The notes under the pieces were generated by a model. That model had not been told where the DNA came from. It did not search any database and worked only from the letters and a program-made list of their open reading frames with translations. A stretch of 64,000 nt of DNA from Alteromonas_E sp965248545 (GTDB taxonomy: Bacteria; Pseudomonadota; Gammaproteobacteria; Enterobacterales; Alteromonadaceae), in NCBI GenBank assembly GCA_965248545.1, contig OZ252110.1, forward strand, positions 1,674,001 through 1,738,000, written 5' to 3'. The position numbers and the translations under genes are program-made. Below, piece after piece: positions 50,443 to 59,762 of the stretch. The stretch's first letter is position 1, and every line of letters begins with the position of its first letter.

Positions 50443-51126
50443 TTAGGAAGCCTTGTGATCAATATGGTCGGCTAAATGGCCTACCTTAACGTATATCAGC
50501 GCGCCGTCTTCTTTCGTGTAAGGGGAATGCTGACTCAAATGTGGACTGCGTAACCAACTGCCTGTTGGGTACGTACCATGTTCGTCGTAAAAAGTGCCTG
50601 CAATCACGAAAATCTCCTCTCCCCCCCAGTGTTTGTGAGGGTGAAATTCGGTGTTGGGTGCCCATTTGACCAAGGCGACACTTTCACCTTCGAATTGGTG
50701 CAAACTCATGACCTCGAGTCCGTCGACAAGTCCCTGTGACCAGGACGCTGCCTGAGTATCCATGGCAAAATGTGCAGTGTCGTGCTCTGAAAACTGATGC
50801 AGTTTTACGAAAATAGTCGCGCCTTCAGGGCCTATTCTAGGAGAGTGCGACGTGCCAATAGGATTCCGCAAGTAGCTTCCTTGAGGGTATTCGCCGTGCT
50901 CATCTGCGAAGGTGCCTGACAGAACAAGGATCTCTTCTCCTCCACCGTGCGAATGTTCAGGAAAGCTACTGTTTGGCGCGTAGCGGACCAACGAAGTCGC
51001 GCGCGCGACTTCGTCACCAATACGGTCTAACATCATCCGTTGCACCCCAGCGATCGGACTATCAACCCAATGATATTGCTCAGGGGTGACCACTACACGT
51101 TGATTAAAATCGTGATTCAATTTCAT
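50443..51126 (-). CDS. Double-cupin (ChrR-like) protein without zinc anti-sigma domain
   Basis: A 227-residue protein made of two similar cupin domains (residues about 30-115 and 135-220). Each has a metal-binding motif set: FPEHSHGGGEEILVLSG with SHSPR, and FHPHKHWGGEEIFVIAG with SQHSP. This is the ChrR C-terminal cupin type duplicated in tandem; the N-terminal zinc anti-sigma domain of ChrR is absent, and no ECF sigma gene is adjacent. Such bicupins may be metal-dependent acetylacetonase- or quercetinase-like enzymes. AAGGAG precedes the ATG at 51126. It follows the SDR gene, 38 bases downstream, in one operon. Confidence 0.82.
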   Translation of the reverse strand: MKLNHDFNQRVVVTPEQYHWVDSPIAGVQRMMLDRIGDEVARATSLVRYAPNSSFPEHSHGGGEEILVLSGTFADEHGEYPQGSYLRNPIGTSHSPRIGPEGATIFVKLHQFSEHDTAHFAMDTQAASWSQGLVDGLEVMSLHQFEGESVALVKWAPNTEFHPHKHWGGEEIFVIAGTFYDEHGTYPTGSWLRSPHLSQHSPYTKEDGALIYVKVGHLADHIDHKAS

Positions 51127-51164
51127 TTTTTTCTCCTTTGCTGGGTTACAGCGAATGACAACGG

Positions 51165-51926
51165 TTAGTTTCGTCCTGCCATTACACCACCGTCTACATC
51201 CAACACAGTACCGGTTATCCAAGACGATTGTTCACTGAGTAAAAACGTTATCGCGTTGGCAATATCGTCTACTTGACCAACGCGTCCGATGGGATGGAAC
51301 TCATTGAATGCCTGCAAAGACTCACTGATTTCTGATTCTTCGATAAACGATTTATAAATCGGGGTTACTACGACAGCGGGCGCAACTGCGTTCACTCTAA
51401 TTTTGTCGTCGGCTAGTTCCATTGCCAAATGCTGGGTCAACGAATGCAGCCCCGCTTTCTGCATTGAATAGGCTGACGAAGGCGTCGCCTTAACAGCTTG
51501 GTGCGCCCACATAGATCCAATGTTAACAATCGCGCCGCCGCCATGCAGACGCATGCGCTCTGCTACAGCTTGGGTGATAAAGAAAAATGCGCGGTTGATG
51601 TCCATTTGCGTATCGTAGTCTGACAACTGATGCTCGAGGAAACTAACAGGCTTAAAGTAGCCTGCAGCGTTAACGAGTTCGGTTATTTGCCCATCGGTTG
51701 TGTTAATTCTATCGATAAACGCCTCGACTTGTTGCCAATCGTATAAGTCCACACTGCACGTCGAGATCCTAGCCAAATCCTCCTGACTAAATTGTTGTGA
51801 CAAAGCCGAAAATTTGTCCGGATCTCTGCCTACTAGCCAAACCTGTTGACCTCGCTCGAGCATTTGCTGTGCTGTTGCTAGACCCATGCCTGATGTACCG
51901 CCAATGATAATACTGATGTTGTTCAT
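51165..51926 (-). CDS. Short-chain dehydrogenase/reductase
   Basis: A 253-residue NAD(P)-dependent oxidoreductase. The cofactor motif IIGGTSGMGLATA (TGxxxGxG type; first T replaced by G), VNAAG at 85-89 and the catalytic S138, Y153 and K157 (YSMQK) are complete. DVDGGVMAG is the usual SDR end. The substrate is unknown. It is the first gene of an operon with the bicupin and is divergent from the TetR gene, which probably represses both through the operators between them. Confidence 0.88.
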   Translation of the reverse strand: MNNISIIIGGTSGMGLATAQQMLERGQQVWLVGRDPDKFSALSQQFSQEDLARISTCSVDLYDWQQVEAFIDRINTTDGQITELVNAAGYFKPVSFLEHQLSDYDTQMDINRAFFFITQAVAERMRLHGGGAIVNIGSMWAHQAVKATPSSAYSMQKAGLHSLTQHLAMELADDKIRVNAVAPAVVVTPIYKSFIEESEISESLQAFNEFHPIGRVGQVDDIANAITFLLSEQSSWITGTVLDVDGGVMAGRN

Positions 51927-51940
51927 GTTACTTACCCTAT

Positions 51941-52010
51941 CTATCTAGTGATAGGTAGGTAATATAGACGAGATTTTTTGCTTGTCAATACCTATCGATA
52001 GATAGATAAT
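51941..52010. promoter_or_regulatory. Divergent promoters and TetR operators
   Basis: Rightward promoter: TTGTCA (51982-51987), 17 bases, GATAAT (52005-52010). Leftward promoter on the minus strand: TTGACA (51988-51983), 16 bases, TATATT (51966-51961). The two -35 boxes overlap almost completely. Related dyads CTATC-TAGT-GATAG (51941-51954) and CTATC-GATAG (51992-52001) cover the leader of the SDR gene and the spacer of the tetR promoter, as expected for TetR operators. Confidence 0.7.
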
Positions 52011-52035
52011 GATTTTTAATCTAAGGAGATCCCAA

Positions 52036-52578
52036 ATGAGCAAGAGACAAGCGCTACTAGATGCAGCCGAAAAACGCGTAAGAACAGGCGGTTATGACAA
52101 CTTCAGTTTTCGGGATTTGGCTGCAGATGTAGGCATTAAAAGTGCTAGCGTACATTATCATTTTCCGACCAAAGCGAGTTTGGCGGAGACCTTAGTGCAG
52201 AATTATTCAGACCGATTTATGGCAGCACTACCGCCCTTGGAGAGTGACTTATCTCATCCGCAAGCGTCTATTTCGGCTTACGTGCAATTGTTTCGTAGCG
52301 CGCTGATTGATGATGAACTGATGTGCTTATGCGGTCTATTTGGGGCTGAAACGGATGCTCTGCCAGAAGCGGTCCGGTTACAGACGCGGCACTTTTTCGA
52401 ACGCAATATTGAATGGCTAACTCAGGTCTATCAAAAAGATCATTTGCTTGACTCAAAACACGCTAGAAACAAGGCCATTGGACTGATTGCGGGCCTTGAA
52501 GGGGCGATGTTGATGAGTAAGTCACTAGGAGACAATGGTATTTTTGAGCAGGTCGCAGCGCAACTCTCAGCTCAATAG
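52036..52578 (+). CDS. TetR-family repressor
   Basis: A 180-residue regulator. The N-terminal HTH is clear: LLDAAEKRVRTGGYDNFSFRDLAADVGIKSASVHYHFPTK split across helices 1-3, with the typical VHYHFPTKASLAE recognition end. The ligand domain (60-180) resembles the TetR_C group found in AcrR/NemR-like proteins. AAGGAG lies before the ATG at 52036. It is likely to repress itself and the divergent SDR-cupin operon and to be released by a reactive small molecule (inference). Confidence 0.87.
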   Translation: MSKRQALLDAAEKRVRTGGYDNFSFRDLAADVGIKSASVHYHFPTKASLAETLVQNYSDRFMAALPPLESDLSHPQASISAYVQLFRSALIDDELMCLCGLFGAETDALPEAVRLQTRHFFERNIEWLTQVYQKDHLLDSKHARNKAIGLIAGLEGAMLMSKSLGDNGIFEQVAAQLSAQ

Positions 52579-52585
52579 TGAAGGT

Positions 52586-52619
52586 TCGGAGCAAGACGAA
52601 GCGAGATGTCTTACTCCGA
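52586..52619. terminator. Strong hairpin between tetR and nagP (possible two-way terminator)
   Basis: TCGGAGCAAGAC pairs with GTCTTACTCCGA (11 of 12 positions) across a 10-base loop, between convergent genes. No T tract follows on either strand, so it may protect RNA ends or act with other factors. Confidence 0.5.
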
Positions 52620-52629
52620 GTGGAGAACA

Positions 52630-53943
52630 TTACCAACTACGCTTGCGATGACCAATATGCGCATAATAAAGGATGAATAAGTAACAGGGTATCAACATCC
52701 AGTATGCGGGTTGTCCGCCGAAGTTTTCAGACAGCACACCATAACCCAACGGCAATATTGCACCACCGGCTATACCCATAATGAGTAGTGCTGAACCGCG
52801 CGCGGTTAAGTTGCCTAATTCTGCCAGTGCCAAAGGCCACACTGCGGGCCAGACCAGTGCATTCGCGAGACCTAATAAAGCAATATATGCAACGGTATCC
52901 GGTACCGTCGCAATACCCATCCAACCCCATAATACGTCTGCGACGAGCGTTGACTCGGGCGACGAAAACACTACCAGTACCGAGAATACAATGCCCAGCC
53001 AGGCCGAAAATGACAGCGCTTGCGCTTGCGAGATAAACCGCGGGATGACGGCTAGACCAATCAGATAACCTAACACCATGAAGGCCATTGTGTAGGAGGT
53101 TAACGCTGTCGCATTGGCGACTCCTAGTTGTGAACCAAATAATCCAATTGTATCGCCAGCGATTACTTCAACACCGACATACACAAACAGAGTAACGGCA
53201 CCTAAAATCAATTGTGGGTAGGCGAGTATCGATTTGTTCCCGTCGGTATCGCTGCCTTCCTCCGATAGGTCTAACTCGGGTAGCGACGACAACTTCAGTA
53301 ATCCAGCCAGCACTGTCAGCGCGATCGCCATACCTAAGTAAGGTAATACTAGACCATCCGCCAGCTGGGTAACTTTTGCGGCTCGGTCGGCTTCATTCAA
53401 TTGTGCGACGGACTGCGCTGTGACGCCTGCGAACTCTCCGAGTACCAATGCAGTAAAGACTATCGGAGCGATAAAACCGGCAGCTTTGTTGAGGAAACCC
53501 ATAATTGAGATACGCACCGCGGCAGTCTCATGAGGACCAATTTTGACGATGTACGGGTTTGAGGCCGTTTGCAAAATAGTCAAACCCGAGCCAACGATAA
53601 ATTGAGCGACCAGGAACACAGCAAAGGTTTGTGAGTACGCTGCAGGGATGAATAACAAACAGCCAACCGCAATAATGATCAGGCCTAATACCATCGCCAT
53701 CTTGTAGCCGGTTTTATCGAGTACCCACGACATTGGCAGTGCCATCACGGTATAGGCGATATAAAACGAGAAGGCGACAAGCAGTGCTTGTGTTTCAGTT
53801 AAATCACACACAATCTGGAGGAAAGGTATTAATGCACCATTCAGCCAGGTAATAAAACCGAAAATAAAAAATAGACCGCCAATAATGAGCATGGGCACCA
53901 ATGCGTTGGGCACTGCTGGCGTCGATAGAGGTTTGGTTGTCAT
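52630..53943 (-). CDS. nagP: N-acetylglucosamine permease (MFS, FucP/NagP type)
   Basis: A 437-residue 12-helix sugar:proton symporter of the FucP/GluP branch. LIIGGLFFIFGFITWLNGALIPFLQ near residue 20, QFIVGSGLTILQTASNPYI and GIAGGAILPLGYGVL are branch signatures. In Alteromonadales and xanthomonads NagP imports free GlcNAc in place of a PTS. It is the last gene of the nag operon, 5 bases after nagA, and downstream of a GlcNAc kinase, as required because the sugar enters unphosphorylated. Confidence 0.9.
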   Translation of the reverse strand: MTTKPLSTPAVPNALVPMLIIGGLFFIFGFITWLNGALIPFLQIVCDLTETQALLVAFSFYIAYTVMALPMSWVLDKTGYKMAMVLGLIIIAVGCLLFIPAAYSQTFAVFLVAQFIVGSGLTILQTASNPYIVKIGPHETAAVRISIMGFLNKAAGFIAPIVFTALVLGEFAGVTAQSVAQLNEADRAAKVTQLADGLVLPYLGMAIALTVLAGLLKLSSLPELDLSEEGSDTDGNKSILAYPQLILGAVTLFVYVGVEVIAGDTIGLFGSQLGVANATALTSYTMAFMVLGYLIGLAVIPRFISQAQALSFSAWLGIVFSVLVVFSSPESTLVADVLWGWMGIATVPDTVAYIALLGLANALVWPAVWPLALAELGNLTARGSALLIMGIAGGAILPLGYGVLSENFGGQPAYWMLIPCYLFILYYAHIGHRKRSW

Positions 53944-53948
53944 TATTA

Positions 53949-55085
53949 TTACTCCTGTAGGGTAGGCTGAGTCGCCGTACCCGCTTGGTATACTTGGCGA
54001 ATGTGCACGTTATCGTCCAGTGCAACAAAATCCGCCGCCATTCCGACCTCAATGCTACCTTGTTTGTCGCCTACACCTGCCGCATAAGCTGGCGTAGTCG
54101 ACGCCATGAACAACGCGTCTTGTAAAGATACTTGGCATTGCTGCATGGTGTTGCGCACCGCATCAATCATGGTTAAGCATGATCCTGCAAGGGTACCGTC
54201 AGGTGTGGTCAGACAGTTGTTTTTCTTGTGAATAGTCGTATCGAAGAACGCCATTTCAGACTCTTCAGAGGCAGCCAGTGCCATTGCATCGGTAACCAAT
54301 GCGACTCTGTCGCGCCCGAGGCAACGCAAGGCAACTTGGCAACACATTGGGTCGACATGGAATCCGTCCACTATCAAGCCTGCATAGCTAGTGGGTGATT
54401 GCAGTGCCGCCCCAACCATCCCCGGTGCGCGTGATTGCAACGGAGACATCGCATTGAATAGGTGGGTAAAACCACTAGCGCCGGCTTCAAGCGCACGTGA
54501 CACCTGTTTTGCATCAGCTGCTGAGTGCCCCAAAAATACGATGATCCCGTCATCCACCATTTCCTTGATGATGGCGGGATCTACCTGTTCTGGTGCCAGC
54601 GTCACCATTACTCGCCCGAGATTACTCTGGCGCAATACTTGTAACTCTTGTTCGCTAGGCTGACGAATATGCTCTTCAGGGTGAACGCCTTTACGAGCTT
54701 TACTGAGCCAAGGTCCTTCAAAGTGGACACCGATGATACCAGGTGTACCTAGGGTTCGGACTTGAATAACGGCGTCAGCTGCCTGTTGCATTGTTTCCAC
54801 CCCGTCCGTGATCAGGGTTGGCAGCATGGCCGTGGTACCGAACGCTTGGTGGGCTGAAAACATGTGTTGTAACGCACCGCTATTCGGCTGTTGATTGAAC
54901 AACACTCCACCGCCGCCATTGACTTGAATATCAATAAATCCAGGAGCAATGATTGGGTGGTGATGTGCGCTGGCCGAATGCGGATTGATCGTCTCAATCG
55001 CGACAATAACACCATTTTTAACCGTGACAGATTGGTTTTCCAACCAACCTTGTGGGCAAAGTAGTTTGTCGCAGGTAATCATCAT
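53949..55085 (-). CDS. nagA: N-acetylglucosamine-6-phosphate deacetylase
   Basis: A 378-residue amidohydrolase that removes acetate from GlcNAc-6-phosphate. IAPGFIDIQVNGGGG, the metal-binding glutamate in GVHFEGPWLSKARKGVH, HLFNAMSP and the catalytic aspartate in ALVTDAMAL are all present, and GSIEVGMAADFVALD closes the beta-sandwich. The ATG at 55085 overlaps the stop of the upstream gene as ATGA; the adjacent ATG at 55082 is an alternative. The position between the permease and the SIS deaminase completes the catabolic route. Confidence 0.93.
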   Translation of the reverse strand: MMITCDKLLCPQGWLENQSVTVKNGVIVAIETINPHSASAHHHPIIAPGFIDIQVNGGGGVLFNQQPNSGALQHMFSAHQAFGTTAMLPTLITDGVETMQQAADAVIQVRTLGTPGIIGVHFEGPWLSKARKGVHPEEHIRQPSEQELQVLRQSNLGRVMVTLAPEQVDPAIIKEMVDDGIIVFLGHSAADAKQVSRALEAGASGFTHLFNAMSPLQSRAPGMVGAALQSPTSYAGLIVDGFHVDPMCCQVALRCLGRDRVALVTDAMALAASEESEMAFFDTTIHKKNNCLTTPDGTLAGSCLTMIDAVRNTMQQCQVSLQDALFMASTTPAYAAGVGDKQGSIEVGMAADFVALDDNVHIRQVYQAGTATQPTLQE

Positions 55086-56080
55086 AACGTTTGGGTCACT
55101 TTTTTAAGGCCTACAGGTTCATCTGGGTTAAAGCCCGATGCCACTGCGACCGCTTCTATGTCTAAGTAGAATCGTTGCATGACCAGCAGAGCATGTAAAC
55201 GAGGATGTAATTGACTGTCTACCGTAAGGCTTTTAACCGTGGCGCCACGCTCAATTACATCGCGGATTTGTTGTTCGTGCGACTCGAGTGTTTCGTCATT
55301 GATACCGATATCGAGCACCAGCAAACGGTTGTGCGCGAGGGTTACTGGACCGTGTAAAAACTCCGCACTACTGAAGGCTTCTGCTTGTATACCCAGCACC
55401 TCTTTTAGTTTCAATGCAACCTCGCGCGCAATCGCATAACCAAATCCTCGACCAAGCACAACGCAGTGCTTTACCCCTTGCACATCATCAAATGTCAATT
55501 TGGGTGCCAACGCTTGAACTCGGCGCATTTGCGCAGGCAGTAAAGAAAGTGCATCTAATAGAGCGTCGTTATTACTCCAATTAGCGAACAACTGACACAA
55601 GCTATGCAGTGTCGCGAGGTAACTCTTGGTTGCTGCCACCGCTTTTTCCTTTTTGGCGTGCAGCGGTAAAACGTAGTCGACACTGTGTGCCAAAGGGGAG
55701 TCGGTGTCATTTACGAGTGCCAGTGTCGTAGCACCGCCACGTTTTGCCGATTCGGTTTGTTTGATAATGTCAGGGCTGCGTCCCGATTGAGATATAACAA
55801 TTGCTAAACAGTCGGTTAAATCTAACTGAGTACCGAACACTCCGGCGACAGAAGGCGCTGCTGCACATACAGGGATTGCGCAACCCACTTCAAACAGGTA
55901 TTTGGCGAATACCCCCGCATGGTCAGAGGTGCCCCGCCCGATCATGAAAATCATGCGCGGCGGAGACTGTCTTAACTTTTCGGCTAACGACTGGCAAGCC
56001 TGTTGATTGGCTTCGCGTTGCGCAGCGAGAACGTCAGGTGTGTCGCTGGCTTCTTGAAACATTAGACTAACATTGGCCAT
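55082..56080 (-). CDS. nagB-II: SIS-type glucosamine-6-phosphate deaminase (NagB-II)
   Basis: A 332-residue protein with two SIS domains (about 30-165 and 195-320). IGRGTSDHAG, SQSGRSPD and GRGFGYAIAREVALKLKEV are sugar-phosphate-isomerase motifs, and EAFSSAEFLHGP carries the catalytic glutamate region. It converts glucosamine-6-phosphate to fructose-6-phosphate and ammonia, replacing the unrelated classical NagB, as in Shewanella. No glutaminase domain is present, so it is not GlmS. It overlaps nagK upstream by 14 bases and nagA downstream by 4. Confidence 0.92.
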   Translation of the reverse strand: MANVSLMFQEASDTPDVLAAQREANQQACQSLAEKLRQSPPRMIFMIGRGTSDHAGVFAKYLFEVGCAIPVCAAAPSVAGVFGTQLDLTDCLAIVISQSGRSPDIIKQTESAKRGGATTLALVNDTDSPLAHSVDYVLPLHAKKEKAVAATKSYLATLHSLCQLFANWSNNDALLDALSLLPAQMRRVQALAPKLTFDDVQGVKHCVVLGRGFGYAIAREVALKLKEVLGIQAEAFSSAEFLHGPVTLAHNRLLVLDIGINDETLESHEQQIRDVIERGATVKSLTVDSQLHPRLHALLVMQRFYLDIEAVAVASGFNPDEPVGLKKVTQTL

Positions 56081-56966
56081 GATTGGCTCCCTTGAGAATT
56101 TGTTGATGATAATACAGTGCGCCCCATTCAGGACTTTGTTCGGGTGACATACACACGGCTTGAATAGCGGGTGTTAACCAAGGCTTTATGGCATTGGCAA
56201 CACCACCGACGAGTGCGAGTTGACCACCGGACAATTGCAGAGACTTATCAGCGATCGTGTTGAGATAAGCGGCTGCTTCCACAACGATTGACTCTGCCAA
56301 TGGGTCTTTTCGCTTTGCGGCCTCGATAACCATAGGTGCTAGTTGAGCGAATAATGCAGGCTTTAATTTATTGAAGGTTTCTACCAGCTGAACGGCTGAC
56401 TGGCATTCATAACTGTCCATTATTTGTGTAGTCAAACCGGAGTGTGGCAATACACCGTCTATGGCCTCTAGCGTTTTACTAACGGCTTGCTTGCCCAACC
56501 ATGCACCGCTGCCTTTGTCACCGAGTAGGAATCCGTAGCCGCCGTATTGGGTTAGCTGTTGACCGCGTAGCGCTGCCGCACACGAACCCGTGCCCACGAT
56601 CAATACAGCGCCGTCGCGACCACTGTGCGCACCTATAGCGGCGGTGTGCAAATCTGACGTAAACGCAAATGATTTAAACGGATGACGCCAATTGGACAAC
56701 GCGTGAGCAGCGGATTGAATGTTAGCGCCAGCAAGCCCAGCACATACCGCTGCGCGTGGCACAATGTCTTTAAATGTAAGGCCTGCTTGCTTTACGGCCA
56801 GTTGAATTGAAGACACGATAGCTGACTGCGCATTCTCAATCTCACGTGAAATATTCGCCGGTCCAGCCACGCCTTCCGTTATGGGTTTCAACTGGGCGTC
56901 AAATAGGGTGGCTTTGCATTTTGTGCCCCCGCCATCAACACCAATGTAGTAAGTCGTATGAATCAT
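56067..56966 (-). CDS. nagK: N-acetylglucosamine kinase (BadF/BadG ATPase family)
   Basis: A 299-residue sugar kinase. The phosphate-1 motif YIGVDGGGTKCKATL at the start, LIVGTGSCAAA near residue 115, GDKGSGAWLG near 140 and ALVGGVANAIKPWL near 255 are the ATPase motifs of eukaryote-type GlcNAc kinases found in Alteromonadales. It phosphorylates GlcNAc in the cytoplasm. The ATG at 56966 starts the conserved region 10 bases after the hexosaminidase stop; longer frames would overlap that gene. Confidence 0.9.
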   Translation of the reverse strand: MIHTTYYIGVDGGGTKCKATLFDAQLKPITEGVAGPANISREIENAQSAIVSSIQLAVKQAGLTFKDIVPRAAVCAGLAGANIQSAAHALSNWRHPFKSFAFTSDLHTAAIGAHSGRDGAVLIVGTGSCAAALRGQQLTQYGGYGFLLGDKGSGAWLGKQAVSKTLEAIDGVLPHSGLTTQIMDSYECQSAVQLVETFNKLKPALFAQLAPMVIEAAKRKDPLAESIVVEAAAYLNTIADKSLQLSGGQLALVGGVANAIKPWLTPAIQAVCMSPEQSPEWGALYYHQQILKGANHGQC

Positions 56967-56976
56967 TAGGAAGTCT

Positions 56977-59538
56977 CTATTGTTGCGCGGCACATCGTTC
57001 GTAGCAGACGCTGCGACTGGTGCTTTCCGTTCCTGGTAGTCGGCTGCGGAATTCTGTTGATTGAGTGGCCTGCACATCGTCGGACCACGCTTGCCACTTA
57101 CCGTTTACTCGGGCTTCGATCTGAAGGTGGGGATAATGCGTTGCGAACTCGAAGTTATCGTCATTGCGATTGACACCCGGAGGAGGAAGCCTGAAGTTTA
57201 TGCCTTTCGCCGCAAGCCTAGGTAAATGGTGTTCGGTGATTTGCTCGATAAAGGCATGCCAAGCTTGCTTTTGAAGCGCAATAAGTGCCTGTTTGTGTTG
57301 ACCACTCGTCGTTACCGTTTGCTCCGCAAGTGAGGTCCACTCCGGCATTGACCATGCTCTTTCTCCTAGCGCGTAGACTCGGGGGTAGAGCATGAACTCC
57401 AGAGTATCAGGGGAACGAATAACCTCACTCCACACCTGTCCCTGGATCCCTGTCGGCTTATGCGGGTTCAGTGTATCACCAGCGCTGTAAGGGTTACCCA
57501 TGCGATCAGTCCATAGCCATTGATGGACTGACAACACTTGTGGTGTGAACTGGAAAACTTTAAACAGGTCAGTATTTTTTGAAGCCCAGTAATACCCCGG
57601 TTCGAAAGGACTATTCTGATATGGGAAGTCGAAATACAGCACATCAGGGAATGAATAAACGGTTTGAGCCGGCGATGCGTCCCAATCGTGCGCAGCAGTA
57701 TCACCCCCTGCAGCCAATGTTGTCCAGATGGTCACCAACATATTATCAGAGCGTTTATCGGCATCTATTGTGCCCATGCCGTCACTCCAACCCGCTAGGG
57801 TAAGCCCTCGTGCTTTGACCATCTGATACACGCGTTTCACGAATATACCGGTTAAGTGGTGAACGTCATCTGCATTCAGTGAGCGACCGAGCATGTTTGC
57901 GCACACCGGTGATTCAATCCACGCACCAGCGGTTTCGTCTGCGCCCATGTGGAATGTTGTCAATGGTGTATTGGCCTGCTCGTGCAGTTGCTGGAGTCGA
58001 CTAACAACGGTGTCGATAAATTTATAGCTAGACTCCAAGCATGGGTTGAGCGTGTTGTCGTTGTAATACTGAATCGACGAGTATTGGGTTGAATCATTCG
58101 GATCGATAAGACGGAAAGTGTCATCACCGCTTTGCTGGAAACGCACTTCCATCGCCTGTACTGCCGCTCTGGCGTGCCCTGGAATGTCGAACGACGGGAT
58201 AACTTCAATGTTGCGCGCTGCCGCGTATTGAAGCAGTTCAATGTAGTCATGTTGGGTTAGAAAGCCATTAACAGCGCTGGTTTTGACGGGGCCGGATCCT
58301 AGCTGTGGCATCAGACACAGTGATTTATCCGCACACCGAAATGCGCCTAACTCTGTAAGCAAAGGAAAATCTGTTATTTCAACGCGCCATCCCTCATCGT
58401 CGGCAAAGTGCAAATGAAGCTTGTTGAGCTTGCTGTAATACATCTCATCAATCAGGGTGAACAAGCTCTGTTTGCCGTTGTAGTTGCGCGCAATATCAAT
58501 GTGCATACCACGATAATCATAAAGCGGGCCATCTTCGACTGTGCCGATAGGCATGCGTTGTTGTTCGGCGTCGTATAACTGTGCCAAGGTCAGTAAGGCA
58601 TACCCTACCGCATGATGATCTTTGGCCTGAATATCGATTTGCTGAGAAGAAATGGTAACAACGTAGCTATCAGTGGCTGCTTGTGGGTCGATTATCCAGT
58701 TAAGTGTTATGCCTGAGTCGCTGAAGTCGACGCCCACACGCTCAAGTTCGGATAACGCAGCATCTAGGTTCTGATTGGTCAAAACCCTTACGTTGAGTCC
58801 TCCTGGAACGGACAAATATTCGCCTGACCATTGTGCGTTTTTCACCTTTGGCACAACTCTGGGGTTTGAATTCCGTGCTGGGTCTTCAGCAGTATGCTGA
58901 CCAAAACTTTGGTAGTAATCGAAATTCCACTGTGCATCAGCAATGGGCAAGTTGTCTTTGTTGCCCCTGTGGAACTGCGCTTCAGTATGCCAATGCCCTG
59001 CATGAGCGGCATAATTTACGCCCGTGTTTGGATCCTCTATGGCTCGCGTAGCAGCGATTATTCGAGGAGCCAAATCATCGGCTTGAATATACATGTTGGG
59101 CGGCACATCTGAACGGCTTGCGGCCCAGAACTGAGCGATAAGATTTAATGAAAGTGTTTCATCAGCCCGAAAATCTCGATTGAAACGCAAACGATGCAAA
59201 TCGCCATTCAGGTGCTCTACACTTGCGTTGACCGTGTTAAGCGGTTGCAAAGGAGTAAGGTGACTGAAGTAAATCGACCAACCGTCATGTGGTGTATCTT
59301 GAGGAAACCGAAAGCTCAAACTGGCAGAGAAACACTCTTCCAGCCCGTGATCAGCACAGATTTGGCTTTCCTTGTTGTTATCGACCTGATAGCTCACTTG
59401 AATATTTTGCGCTAAGTGGTCGACAAACCCTTGGTCCAGAGTCGGCTGTGTGGCGCTTTTACATGACGCCAATGCACCCGTTAAAAGTAAGGTAGCAATG
59501 CCAAAAACTGGGCTAATCAATGTCTTCTTTGTGTCCAT
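56977..59538 (-). CDS. Lipoprotein beta-N-acetylhexosaminidase (GH20)
   Basis: An 853-residue chitobiase-type enzyme that splits GlcNAc from chitin oligomers. The lipobox LASC (C26) indicates an outer-membrane or periplasmic lipoprotein. Domains in order: CHB_HEX carbohydrate-binding (about 35-180), GH20b (about 215-340), catalytic TIM barrel (about 345-720) with the D534-E535 pair in HMGADETAG, and a C-terminal beta domain. GYYWASKNTD and YDYRGMHIDIARNY are family marks. GAGGCAC lies before the ATG. It is the first gene of the nag operon and has a NagR-like operator 14 bases upstream of its start. Confidence 0.94.
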   Translation of the reverse strand: MDTKKTLISPVFGIATLLLTGALASCKSATQPTLDQGFVDHLAQNIQVSYQVDNNKESQICADHGLEECFSASLSFRFPQDTPHDGWSIYFSHLTPLQPLNTVNASVEHLNGDLHRLRFNRDFRADETLSLNLIAQFWAASRSDVPPNMYIQADDLAPRIIAATRAIEDPNTGVNYAAHAGHWHTEAQFHRGNKDNLPIADAQWNFDYYQSFGQHTAEDPARNSNPRVVPKVKNAQWSGEYLSVPGGLNVRVLTNQNLDAALSELERVGVDFSDSGITLNWIIDPQAATDSYVVTISSQQIDIQAKDHHAVGYALLTLAQLYDAEQQRMPIGTVEDGPLYDYRGMHIDIARNYNGKQSLFTLIDEMYYSKLNKLHLHFADDEGWRVEITDFPLLTELGAFRCADKSLCLMPQLGSGPVKTSAVNGFLTQHDYIELLQYAAARNIEVIPSFDIPGHARAAVQAMEVRFQQSGDDTFRLIDPNDSTQYSSIQYYNDNTLNPCLESSYKFIDTVVSRLQQLHEQANTPLTTFHMGADETAGAWIESPVCANMLGRSLNADDVHHLTGIFVKRVYQMVKARGLTLAGWSDGMGTIDADKRSDNMLVTIWTTLAAGGDTAAHDWDASPAQTVYSFPDVLYFDFPYQNSPFEPGYYWASKNTDLFKVFQFTPQVLSVHQWLWTDRMGNPYSAGDTLNPHKPTGIQGQVWSEVIRSPDTLEFMLYPRVYALGERAWSMPEWTSLAEQTVTTSGQHKQALIALQKQAWHAFIEQITEHHLPRLAAKGINFRLPPPGVNRNDDNFEFATHYPHLQIEARVNGKWQAWSDDVQATQSTEFRSRLPGTESTSRSVCYERCAAQQ

Positions 59539-59551
59539 ATGTGCCTCACTA

Positions 59552-59565
59552 TGATAGCGCTGTCA
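59552..59565. promoter_or_regulatory. NagR-type operator at the hexosaminidase leader
   Basis: TGATAGCGCTGTCA, one base off the TGACAnCGnTGTCA dyad. Located 14 bases upstream of the GH20 start codon, where a bound LacI-type repressor would block the nag operon. Confidence 0.7.
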
Positions 59566-59638
59566 TTTGTGATTATTTCTTCAGCGCGTTCAAAATAAGG
59601 TTTCAGATGGGCATTTAAGTTGCTTTTTGACCATTTAT

Positions 59639-59652
59639 TGACAACGCTGTCA
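59639..59652. promoter_or_regulatory. NagR-type operator between nagR and the nag operon
   Basis: TGACAACGCTGTCA, a perfect match to the LacI-family NagR dyad TGACAnCGnTGTCA. It is 110 bases before nagR and 101 bases before the GH20 gene, so it can serve both. Confidence 0.82.
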
Positions 59653-59762
59653 TTGAATTAACTTTACAACATGGCAATAATGCATGCAAACTTTTGTTAA
59701 TATTTTGTTGGTTAAACTTGTGCAATCTGCAAGTAACGCTATAAAAATCAAGGAATTGCTGG

